A stretch of DNA of 64,000 nt from Hyposmocoma kahamanoa (lineage: Eukaryota; Arthropoda; Insecta; Lepidoptera; Cosmopterigidae), in assembly GCF_003589595.1 (NCBI RefSeq), contig NW_020654810.1:8519084-8583083 (forward strand), in the 5' to 3' direction. Shown in pieces: positions 43,821-53,600 of the stretch. The notes beneath the pieces are model-generated. The model worked only from the letters and a program-made list of their open reading frames with translations, had not been told where the DNA came from and searched no databases. The position numbers and the translations under genes were made by a program. Position 1 is the stretch's first letter. The number at the start of each line of letters is the position of its first letter.

Positions 43821-45246
43821 GCAATGCGCGTTCGGAAACGGACGTGCCACTACGCAGTAAGTTAATTACACCTAACCGGCGTTTCGAGCGGCACAAGCCG
43901 CTGCGCGTAATTGACAATGAGTTCCCAGCAACTCATTGCCAATGAGCTCCTGGCGTTCATTATACACGTTATCGACACCATGGATGAAGTCAGCATAGTG
44001 CAGATATGCAAATCAAATTTCAGTGAAGATGAGATTTGCAGTGGCAAGATGCTGCTTTTCCAGCGTCTCGGTAAAGCCGAAGTGATGCCATCTCGCCGGA
44101 GGGATGGAGGCGTGAAGAGTCTCCAAGATATAATCACGCTGCTGAAGGAGACTGACCCGGACGACGTGCCTACATTCGTGGCGAAGGAGCTGCACAAGCT
44201 GCCCCCCGTCACGTTCGACCACATCGATGTTACTAGGCTGCTGAAGGACATTACGTCCCTGAAGTCTAGCCTAGCCGAAGTACAGTGTAAATTAGAGGCT
44301 TCGGATAACATCATAAGTGAGCTGTGTACCCAAGTTGCGTTATTAAACAATGCTGTTTCGGTATGTAGGTCACCAGAAGCCTCTAATGTAAACACACGAC
44401 GCGGAGCAGCGCTGAATGCCTCGGTCAGCAGTTTCGAGTCGGCACATAATGCGTCACCATTCGTTGCTGCCACCGCGCATGATGCGCCGCGCCCCGCTGC
44501 CCGCCCCTCTGCCTCGGTGGAAATGTCACGCGTGTGCACGTCAACCCCGACACTTGCATACGCCGCTGTAGCCGCTTCAACCAGCCGTCCCGCCACTTCG
44601 AAATTCGAGCGGCGGCAATCGGCTAAGGATAAAACCAATCTCCGTGTGCCTGTCTCTGAAGTTGCAAAACTACAGAGGCAGACGGTCCAGTGCGACGAGG
44701 ATGGCTTCACAAAGGTGGTGAAGAGGAAGAGGAAGCCCACCAGCCGTAACCAGTGTGGCACAGCTCCGACAGGACCGAACTACCTGCTGCGTCCGGCCGT
44801 ACCGACGACGTTGATGTACCTGTCGCGGCTGCATTACTCCACGAAGTCTGAGGAGATAGTGGAGTATATCAGGCATAAAGCCAAATACACCCTGAGAGTC
44901 GAGCGGTTGGAGTCTCGCCGCAACGTGAACTTTAATTCGTTTGTGGTGAGAATACCGACCGAACATCTTTCGACCTTCATGAAAGAGGAATTTTGGCCGA
45001 AGGGTGTCATATATCGGCGATTCCGCGGCCGGTTACCTGACACCAGATTGCGCCGCACATCGCCGATAAGTGAAATCGTGTAGATTAGTTTTTATTATTA
45101 TATTGTATGTATGTTAGTTTTAAGGTATATATAATATAGGTGTATTTTGTTTTTATATTGTTATGTATGTTAGTCTATAAGGTGTATATACACGGGTCTT
45201 TGTTACCTGATATAAATAAATAAATAAATAAAAAAATTAAAAAAAT
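43821..45246 (+). mobile_element. ORF1-only retroelement B, young and intact
   Basis: Full-length-looking unit inserted in the mariner. It starts near GCGCGTTCGGAAACGGACGTG (43827), contains one long ORF (43911-45083), and ends in a 3' UTR with TATATAATATAGG followed by (TAAA)n and a poly-A-like run at 45217-45246. This 3' end and the lack of inverted repeats point to target-primed retrotransposition. No reverse transcriptase or endonuclease is encoded, so it would need a partner LINE. The GGACGTG near the 5' end matches the downstream promoter element consensus seen in many insect LINEs. Target duplication could not be defined clearly. Confidence 0.7.
43911..45083 (+). CDS. Intact 390-residue ORF1-like protein of retroelement B
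   Basis: An uninterrupted ORF. Residues 1-130 are acidic/helical (LLAFIIHVIDTMDEVSIVQI; SRRRDGGVKSLQDI; ETDPDDVPTFVAKELHKLPP). About 105-155 is coiled-coil-like (LLKDITSLKSSLAEVQ). About 160-240 is a low-complexity Ala/Ser/Pro linker. A basic patch KVVKRKRKP lies near 270, and the C-terminal region (about 300-375; LMYLSRLHYSTKSEEIVEYI, then FNSFVVRIPTEHL) looks like an RNA-binding fold of the type seen in LINE ORF1 proteins. The order coiled coil, RRM-like, basic is the ORF1p layout. No zinc knuckle is visible. Start ATG 43911 or 43917. Assigned to a mobile element, not a host gene, because a second broken copy lies 1.5 kb away. Confidence 0.6.
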   Translation: MTMSSQQLIANELLAFIIHVIDTMDEVSIVQICKSNFSEDEICSGKMLLFQRLGKAEVMPSRRRDGGVKSLQDIITLLKETDPDDVPTFVAKELHKLPPVTFDHIDVTRLLKDITSLKSSLAEVQCKLEASDNIISELCTQVALLNNAVSVCRSPEASNVNTRRGAALNASVSSFESAHNASPFVAATAHDAPRPAARPSASVEMSRVCTSTPTLAYAAVAASTSRPATSKFERRQSAKDKTNLRVPVSEVAKLQRQTVQCDEDGFTKVVKRKRKPTSRNQCGTAPTGPNYLLRPAVPTTLMYLSRLHYSTKSEEIVEYIRHKAKYTLRVERLESRRNVNFNSFVVRIPTEHLSTFMKEEFWPKGVIYRRFRGRLPDTRLRRTSPISEIV

Positions 45247-47769
45247 AGACTGGCATGTGACATACCATGAGATTCGGGCATCTTTAGGCATAGGCATGAG
45301 TCAAATACAGTGACTAAATACTACCCAAACATTTGGGTGTGAAAAAGCTTCTCCTGCTCTCGGTGGATCCCTCACAATTTGACTGAGGCTCCAAAAACGG
45401 ATCGCGTCATTTGGTGCAATGCCATGCTTACCAGATTCAACGAAGTGGCGTCAAATTTGGTGTGGGACACAGTAACAGGTGACGAAACATGGATTTATAG
45501 TTACGATCCCAAAACAAAGTAGCAATCGAGTGTAAGGGTCTTACGAGATGAGCCGAAACCAACCAAAGTAGCGCGCGTGCAAAGTGCCTCTAAGTGGATG
45601 AATGCTTCTTTTTTAAATAAAACTGGTCACGTGGCTACTGTTGCTTTGGAGAATCATCCTACCGTGAATAGTGATTGGTACTCGACCATTTGTTTGCCGG
45701 AAGTTATTGACAAACTCCGTAAAAATAACCGTAAATGCCATATCATTTTGCCCCACCATAATGCCAGTTCTCACACTGCCAGACAGACAAATGAATTTTT
45801 GAAGGTGAACGACGTTGACTTTATGAACCATCCCGCATACAGTCCTGACCTGGGACCTGTGGCTTTTATTTATTTCCAAAAATTAAGAACCAATTACGCG
45901 GTCAACGATTTTCATCATCTGATGAGGCTGTCGAAGAGTATGAAAAATATGTTTCAGAGATTGTCTCGAAGGAGTGGAATAATGTTTTCAAAATTGGTTC
46001 ATTCGTATGAAAAAGTGCATTAACGGTAACGAAGAATATTTCGAGAAACAATAAATTCATTTCTGACCATTTTATAGTATTTTTTTCTTATTCATTCCGG
46101 AAACTTATAGAGCGCCACACGTATCGGCGGTTCCGCGGCCGGTTACCTCACACCAGATTGCGCCACACGTTGCCGACAAGTGCAATACGTGTAGATTAGT
46201 TGTTAAGTTCATTTTATTGTCATATTATGTTGTATCTATATTAGTCCTTAAGGTTATATATAATAAATGTCTAAATTAAAAAAAAAACATTATAATCCCG
46301 TAAAATTTGTAAAAATACGGCCCTTTCGGGGTAAGTTTTACTGTCTCCAACCTTTTGTAGCATTTAAGTAGGGAGTGTTTTTGATATTGTACCTACGTGT
46401 GTTTTTTACTATTTTTTTTTTGTGATATCCTTTGCTCCCTACTGGCGGTTTACAACCTTTTCAAGTTTATTAATTGCATGTATAAGGCTCTACCACTGCA
46501 CTAAGGCTCTAGCACTAGGTCGTATGGTTTTGCAATCTATCCAGTAGGTACCGTATTTCAAATGTCCTGGTAGTATTATCATCGAGAACTTCAAATGTAC
46601 CATTGGCATAAAGACTATAATCGCAATAGCAAAACAGGCTTTCGATAGTAAAAAAACACATTTTTACCTCAAAAATACCCATGCGATTGAAAATATTTTT
46701 ATCAAAACCGATATCTGTAGTACCGCATTGTATAGACGCGAGACCTGGACAATCACAAAGAAAAACACGGAGAGATTGGAGTTATTTCAAATGTGGTACT
46801 AGAGCGAATGAAGAAAACACCGCATTGAGAAAATCTCAAATGAAGAAATTTTAAAAAGGGTTAAGGCAGTGAGAAATCTTTTAAAAGATTGAGAGGAAGA
46901 TGAAAGAAAAAGAGAGGGAGACCAAGAATAACGTAACATGAGCAAAAGAACGACATTAAAGTGAGCAGCTGTCAAGAGTCCACTACAAAAGTGAGTACAC
47001 ACCGACAAAAACGTGGCTCTTAAGTAGGACGATGGCCTATGCAGAAGTTACAAGAAAATAGGTGATCGAATTTTATCAATATGCGTAACCGCCATTCGAA
47101 CAAGGATCGGCTGCACCCTACAACTTTAGTTATCATAAATAGGTTATTATCTTATTACCTCACGGTGATGGAATGTCACCATTACCTAGTGGTAATAGTA
47201 TTAGTGTATTTGTACATGTAGGTACTTACGACATCAAATTGTACTTCTTTGTCACTACACGAGACATTTTCGTTCGATTTCAGCTGCGCTCAAGAGTCGA
47301 CTGGATTATATTGTATGTAATTTTCCATCTAATGTAAGATACACACCTTCGCAAAAATTGTCCTCTCCTGCTCTGTTAATTTGCGACTCCCGACTTTTTC
47401 ATTACCATCTGGTAATTTGTGTCATACCTCTAGTCATGTTATTTGCATAACGTTGTAAAATTTTGCTAAATATGTCATTTTTATCGTTGATAAATACTTA
47501 ACTTGCTTTGATGTTAATTTTAACGGGACACAAATAAATTGTTACGTAAACGGAGAGCAATCAAAATTGGTACCTATGTAGCTAGGTATATCTAGGAGAA
47601 AATGTGAAGTATAATCTCTTTAGCTTTCTTTTAAATATCTTAGATTATACAAATATGAATAGCTTTGTATAGTGGACTTTGATATTGGAAATGAAACCAT
47701 TTTGTTGTATTTGTTAATACAAAAATCAAACTCTCGAAAAAACCAAAAACAAAGTCACGACAACAAACA

Positions 47770-47980
47770 CATAGAGAATGAAACACGTGAGGTCCGCTTT
47801 GTTAATTAGTGTTAGTTGGTATAGCGTCTGACACGGTATGCTAGATGACGTCGGTTCGAATCCGGCCGGATCGAAGGAATTTTTTCTGAGTGTTCGATCT
47901 TTGTATTAATAATTATAACAAACTAGCGGATTAATTTAACATAAAAAATAATTGAATATCAATTTAATAAAAATTTAAAT
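47770..47980 (+). repeat. tRNA-derived SINE S2, fullest copy
   Basis: A-box-like AGTGTTAGTTGGTATAGCG, B-box TCGGTTCGAATCC, then GGCCGGATCGAAGGAATTTT and the AT-rich tail ending CAATTTAATAAAAATTT. Best copy for defining the family. Confidence 0.8.
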
Positions 47981-48265
47981 GAAACTATTTTTTCTGATGT
48001 ACATCGCATATATTTTCAACCAACTAACGTTAACCAACGTTTCGGGCCCTTTACAGGTCCTATGGTCACGACTGACTGAAATGATAAAGTCATCAACCAG
48101 TAGGGCTAGCATGAACAAGTGCTACTTGTACGAGAGTGACATGTCGCTTTCGCGCAAGTCGCGTCCTGTCGCGCTAGCCCTACCGTTATGTCTAGTATTA
48201 ATGCTAACCACCCTACTCTGCATAATAGTTTCATTTCCACTGTGTAACAATCCCAAAAACCTTAG
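47975..48265. mobile_element. TIR element R6 with inner inverted repeat
   Basis: Outer ends ATGAAACTATTTTTTCTG and ATAGTTTCATTTCCACTGTG face each other. An inner pair GTAGGGCTAGC (48101) and GCTAGCCCTAC (48172) forms a second hairpin. It starts where the S2 SINE ends. Confidence 0.6.
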
Positions 48266-49039
48266 AACTATATAGTCTATAATATTTTGTTTATTATTTG
48301 AAATGAATTAATAAGAGCTGAATAAACTTAGAAGTCATTTCCAGGAGCTATGTGCCTATGAATGGGAGTTTACATAAGGATACTTGATAGACAATGACAG
48401 TTAAGCATCTGCCTGGATACATACAAACCTCGCATTGCTGTTTCTTATGTACAGTCAACCAAAAGTATGCTGGACTTAAATATTAAAATTCAAAATGGAA
48501 CTTTATTATACCTACGATAATAACAGTCCATAGTGTAAAGTATAGCATGTTGTTGACTGTACATAACATATTAAATAATGCGTGCCTTAGTGATTGGAGT
48601 TTGCAAAATCAAATCTTTAAAAACACTGAATTTAAAAAGGTTCTCTCTCTTAAGATTTAAATGAAACAACACTTTTTCGATATTATTTCATTATTATTTA
48701 TTAATTTATTTTATTATTAATATTCGTTTATTCTAAATAATAAAATCAATATTTATTTTACATAAAATTATGGTGTTTCGAATATTTATATTTATGAATA
48801 TCACAAAATTCGAAGGAGGCGACGATTCCACATTAATATAGATACATTGTAAAAAGTAACCTAAACAGGGCGCAGCGAGCGTGAGCGAGGGACGCAGTTC
48901 GTAGTACTGCAGAGCGCTCGCGGCGCCCTCGCCCGACGGTCCTCCGACGGCACACACAAGTTTAAAGCTAAGTGAGTGAGAAGAAAGAGCCGACACCGCC
49001 CGGCGCCGGCGGAGGAGCGGGGCGCGGGACTAGTGTAGA

Positions 49040-50681
49040 TCAGCGCTGGAACAGCGGGTTAGGGAAGTCGGGCGGATGCGGCAGGGGTGCGGGGGGCGGT
49101 CGCGCGCGTCTCCACGCCACGAGCCAACAGGCGACGGCGGCTGCCACCGCCACGAGGGCCAGCAGCGCCGTCAGCGCCAGCGCCACGGCCAGCCCCGCGG
49201 CTGACACACACACCTCGGCTGGCCCGGCCGCACCGTCCGCAGTTCCATCGCGTTGTCGGGCCACTCGGGATGGGTCACGCCGCTCCAGCGTTAAGATCTG
49301 GTTAGACTCGACGGTCACCTCCTCTCGAAGTTGGCCCTCATTGCCCGTTAGAGGGCCATCGTTGTCGATTGCTTCACGTTTTCTTCGTTTACCAAAAGCG
49401 TCGAATCCGCGACAATTTACCTGCAAAGTACGGAAGTTAAGGTTAAGTCAATCCGTGGAATATTTTCAACCTAGATTTTTTTATTATTATTATATTGTCG
49501 TATTAATATTTCACATATTCTACACACATGTAATCTTTTATTACTCACAGGTTGACATTTTCCAAAACAAACACGTATATTGCACTGGAATCTAATGTTG
49601 TCACTGCTGGGGAATTTGAATGCATTAAACGCAGCTCGTAGTGCCCCGCCATCTTCACTGCGCTCCCATTCCCCGAAGATGGCAGCGTCAGTAGCGCATC
49701 CATCTGCATCTGTTACCGTGTATTCGTTCTCTACATTTGTTGCAACTTCACTTGTCTTGGCTATGCAGCTGCGCGCAAATCCGCCGTATATGCCTAATAA
49801 AATAATCACAAACATTAGTATTACATCAACGATATTCACATAAGGTTTATTCACCATTGGTCAACTTACTTGATGGTTGGACATCAACTTGCAGAATGAG
49901 ATTTTCTCCAATTTCCGCAGAGCTAACCTCATCTCCCGTTCGAGATACGATTCTCATAGAGCATGTTGGCGGAGGGCCGGTGTTGGCAATTGTTCCGGCT
50001 GTCGTCAACATAGATACGTTGAACGCAAGCGTCACATTTTGTTCGCCAGTCTGGTAGAAACATTTGATGTGGAACGCCTTTGCGTTTGATGTTACTAGTT
50101 TTGGATGTTTCTGCATTACAAGTACAAAGCTTGCCAAACCCTGCAACCAAAATTAATCGGTAAAGTATTTTTGCAATTAGAGTAAATTACGTACTCATTT
50201 TAATAATACCGAGAAATGACTCATTGAGAATATACAGTACGTTAAATGTAATGTAATGTATAACTCAGTCCTTTGATTGTATTCATCACACATAGAGCAA
50301 TTTAGAGTGTAGTGACCGAGTGTTTGAGATTAATTGGATAAGTACGTATTACTCTTTCATGTCTAAAGAAAAAACAATTAAACAATGTAATAGGTATCTC
50401 ATTTCATTGCTTATGAATTGTTACAACTTAATTTTCAAAAATAGATAAAGTTGATTCAGAAAAATGCAATGATGAAAAAAATATGGTGTATAACGTACGT
50501 TGACATGTACAAGACCACAATCTCCGAAGTGAACAGTGAAGTCGACAGGGCTTTCTTGATTCTCCAGTGTATGCACCACTAGGCGACATCGTTCGTCTTT
50601 GCTGTAACCCTTCACGTATAACACTCCATTGAAGTCCTTGATCTTAAGACTAACGCGTACTCCATCGGCCAGACAGTGTAC
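49040..50681 (-). other. dpy: dpy ZP domain, furin-type site, membrane anchor and tail
   Basis: The ZP domain starts at VHCLADGVRVSL (exon 50499-50681) and continues through 49870-50140 and 49549-49793, with paired cysteines such as DERCRLVVH, FHIKCFY, DGCATD and IRVCFGKCQ. The last exon (49040-49420) begins VNCRGFDAFG, then carries KRRKR, a dibasic/furin-type cleavage motif typical of ZP proteins. An acidic linker follows, then one hydrophobic Ala/Leu/Val segment of about 25 residues, and a proline-rich cytoplasmic tail ending in PNPLFQR. ZP domains drive filament polymerisation after cleavage from the anchor. Exons here use phase 0 or 1, unlike the EGF array. TTTATT near 48752 could be the poly(A) signal on the minus strand. 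Confidence 0.9.
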
Positions 50682-53600
50682 CTGTAAAATAACGATATAG
50701 AAGTTTATTGAAATAAAATATGTTGACTCTATTGATAAATGAAAGTGAAATTATGCATAAGAAATATTGCATTTTACCGACCTGCATTTCTGGCAGAGGG
50801 AAGTCCGTTCGGTAATTCGTTTCTGGTGGAGATGAACATTGAATTCTAGGGTTGCCAACGTAGCCTGTGATACAAGTGCAATGAGAACGATGACCATAGG
50901 CATCACATGTTGCGTTAATGCCACATGGTTCAGCTTCGCATGCATTTACACAAGCTCCGTTAATACAACGTTCGCGATCGTCACACTCGTTGTCAGATCT
51001 GCAACCCAGTAACACACAGACGTCTCCTCGTGGTACGTATCCTCTTTCTGTGTCGCAAACGCAGCGTCTTCGACTGTCGACGATGCGGCCTTCCTCTTCA
51101 GAACACGGAACACATTCACCATTTCCGTCTACGCCTTGGCCAGGTATACATTTAGCGATAGGTGCTATAACAGAAAAATCAATAATGATTGATAGTTTGA
51201 AGAACATTTAATATAATATTCATATTCGTTGTAGTTTACTTACGATTGTTCGGGAGACATTCGATAAGGGCGTTTCCTTTGTAACCTGGTATACATTCGC
51301 ATACCATTGTCCTGACTGGAAGTGTATCGATGACTTTGCATTCAGCGTTGACACCACATGGTTTTGTTTCAAGGCATGGGTTCACGCATTTGGAGTTCAA
51401 ACAAGCAGTTCCTGATGGGCAGTCTACGTCTGATACGCACTGTGGTTCTGTAGTTAGAATACATCCAGTAGCTGTGCTTTCGTAGCCTGGAGGACAGATA
51501 CAATGAGTCTCATGGAGATGTACTCTGCATTCTGCAGGTTTGTTGCATGTGGTATCCTTGCAAGGGTTAACGCATTTGGAGTTTATACAGGCTTTGTCTT
51601 GTGGGCACTCTGAATCCGCGCGACAGCCAATAGGTGTGCAAGCTATGGAAGGATTACCTACAGTGCCAATTTTACACCGACATGATGCTCTGTGTTCAAC
51701 ACCGTAACATTCAGCTGATTCTCCACAGATATCAGGATTAACGGAACACGCTGGAATGCATCGGTTGTTTATGCAACTTTCGTCATCCGAACATTGTGAA
51801 TCTGATTGACATAGTATTTCGTAACATCCTGTTCGTGCATCTCCAATAAAACCTGGTTGGCATGCACATACTGGTTTATGATCTTTAATTTGACAGTCCG
51901 TGTTTGGTCCACACTCACATGGATTTTTGCACACTGAGGTTATGCAGGCATGGTTTGATGTACAGTCGTTATCCATCTCACATGTGACTTCTGAAAATGC
52001 TGTAACAGGGCGGCAAACACCACCCCCGCTGCTTACGTATCTTGGTGGACATGTGCATAGCATTGTACGTACTGGCAAAGTGGGCGAAACTTCGCAATGT
52101 GCAGGGGTGGCGCAAGGTCGTAAAGCTGTGCAAGGATTGACACATTTAGATAATAGACATGCTTGCTTCGATGGACAGTCGCCATCATTGTGACATTCTG
52201 CTGTAATTTGTGGTCTGCATTCGACGTATGGGCTTCCAACATAGCCTTGTTCACACTTGCAAACAGATATATGGTTTCGTACTAAACAGATTGCGTTGGT
52301 GCCACAAATGTTATCAGCGAGGCATGGATTGATGCATCTGTGTGCGCGACATTGTTTGTCTTGAGGGCAGTCACCATTAGAACGGCATTCAATGGCATTG
52401 CATCCTCTGTAAGCATCGCCTTCAAATCCAGAGCGACAGCGGCAAAGTGGATGGTTTCTTTCGACATAACATTCAGCGTTTGATCCGCACGTAGAATTTA
52501 GTAGGCATGGGTTAATACAGTTGCCGTTAATGCAGGCTTGACGTGATTCACATTCAGAGTTGGAACGACAGCCAACAATTCGGCATGTATGATAGGGGTC
52601 TCCATCAAAGCCAGCTTTACAAGAGCAAACTGGTCTGTGATCACGTACGAAACATTCGGCATTTTCTCCGCAGTTGCATGGATTGCGGCATATTCTATTG
52701 ATACATGAATCCTGATCGCTGCAATCTTGGTCTGAAGAACAGCTTAGTGGCGGTAATTGCGCAGGTTTACATGCACCGCCTTCATCTGGGATGTAACCAT
52801 CGGGACAGCGGCAAATCAATGTGCGGAACGGTGTACTGTCAGATACTGAACAACGAGCAATACCGGTACATGGTTTCAACGCAGCGCAGGCGTCGCGACA
52901 TTCATCTCTGAGACATGCCTGACCACTAGGACACTCGCTGTCAATACGACATTCTGGCTCCCCGATTACTACTACCTTTTGACAATAGGTCAACGGATCT
53001 CCTTGCGGTAAAGCTGATGGGCACTTACAGGAGGCCGCGTGGTTTCTTGCAAAACATTCGGCATTACTGGCACAAGGGCTTCGTCCTTCAGCCGTACAAG
53101 CATTGCGGCAGACACCTCTTACGCAAACGCTATCATCGTTGCAGTCAGTATCTATTTCACATTCGGATGCTTGACATCTAATGTAAGGATTTCCGATAGT
53201 GCCAGCGAGACAGCGGCAGTTGGGTCGATGAGCTTTACCGTAACATTCAGCACTTATGGCACATGGAGCTTCGACTAAGCATGGATTAACACATGCACCG
53301 TTGTAGCAAGTGTCGCTGTCTGGGCACTCGGAATCAGAAGAACAGCCGACTGCAAGTAAAACACGGTCATTACTTATAACAGATAAATATTAGATCAATA
53401 TTTTAGCTCTTTAATCAACTTGGAGTTGTGCTTTAAATTAATAAGCTGTTTTAAACAATATCAACTAGCACATTCTTACCTTTAACGCATCCTACATAAG
53501 GGTTGCCAGAATATCCACTTTCACAGAAGCACACTGGGTGGTGTCGTATAACATTGCACTCTGCGTGGGAGCCGCATGCGCAAGGATCTGCACACGCGTT

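Larger units (their letters stand above)
43540..46023 (+). pseudogene. Mariner transposase, split and catalytically dead
   Basis: The N-terminal helix-turn-helix part is 43549-43820 (RENFRSMIFYDFK; FGDEAPCKTTIYTWFAEFKRG; DGRPST). The catalytic part runs from about 45246 to 46021 (VTYHEIRASLGIGMSQIQ, then GDETWIYSYDPKTK, then the DDD region). A 1.4-kb retroelement separates the two. A stop (tag) follows KTK near 45522, and frame changes occur elsewhere. Of the three catalytic Asp of the DD34D triad, the first (GDETW) is kept, the second is His (PHHNASSHTA instead of HDNASSH) and the third is lost (PDLGPVAF instead of PDLAPxD). No activity is possible. Confidence 0.85.
43396..46121 (+). mobile_element. 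Mariner DNA transposon, inactive, interrupted by element B
   Basis: Tc1/mariner element with 27-base terminal inverted repeats (23 of 27 match; shared core CTATAAGTTTCCGGAA) and the TA target duplicated at 43394-43395 and 46122-46123. Without the retroelement insert it is about 1.30 kb, the normal mariner length. It sits inside retroelement A exactly between KGVIY and the CGGCGGTTCCGCGG block, so its borders are independently confirmed by the intact copy of that element. Confidence 0.88.
42233..46290 (+). mobile_element. ORF1-only retroelement A, broken by a mariner
   Basis: Older member of the family described at 43821-45246. The 5' part is 42233-43393 and the 3' part 46124 to about 46290; they join cleanly when the mariner is removed. 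The shared 5' end has GCGCGTTC(A/G)GAAACGGACGTG, then the ORF start at 42339. The ORF is broken: one C is missing in the poly-C of the LPP codons near 42627, and further short deletions follow near 42750. The 3' part repeats the CGGTTCCGCGGCCGG block and ends in an A-rich tail. No reverse transcriptase is present. Confidence 0.75.
46291..48700. other. Intergenic DNA downstream of dpy
   Basis: Contains an S2 SINE, an R6 element and an R8 copy at 48456-48563. 46291-47760 shows no gene; a frame at 46799-47008 (minus) is degenerate and unconvincing. Confidence 0.55.

Noticed and set aside
43862..44761. A 299-codon open frame on the minus strand
   Set aside because: It is the exact antisense of the ORF1-like protein, and its composition follows from the plus-strand codons. 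The second copy of the element does not keep it open.
49040..49305. Plus-strand frames rich in Arg/Ala/Pro over the dpy last exon
   Set aside because: Shadows of the GC-rich coding sequence on the minus strand, which is phase-linked to the ZP exons.
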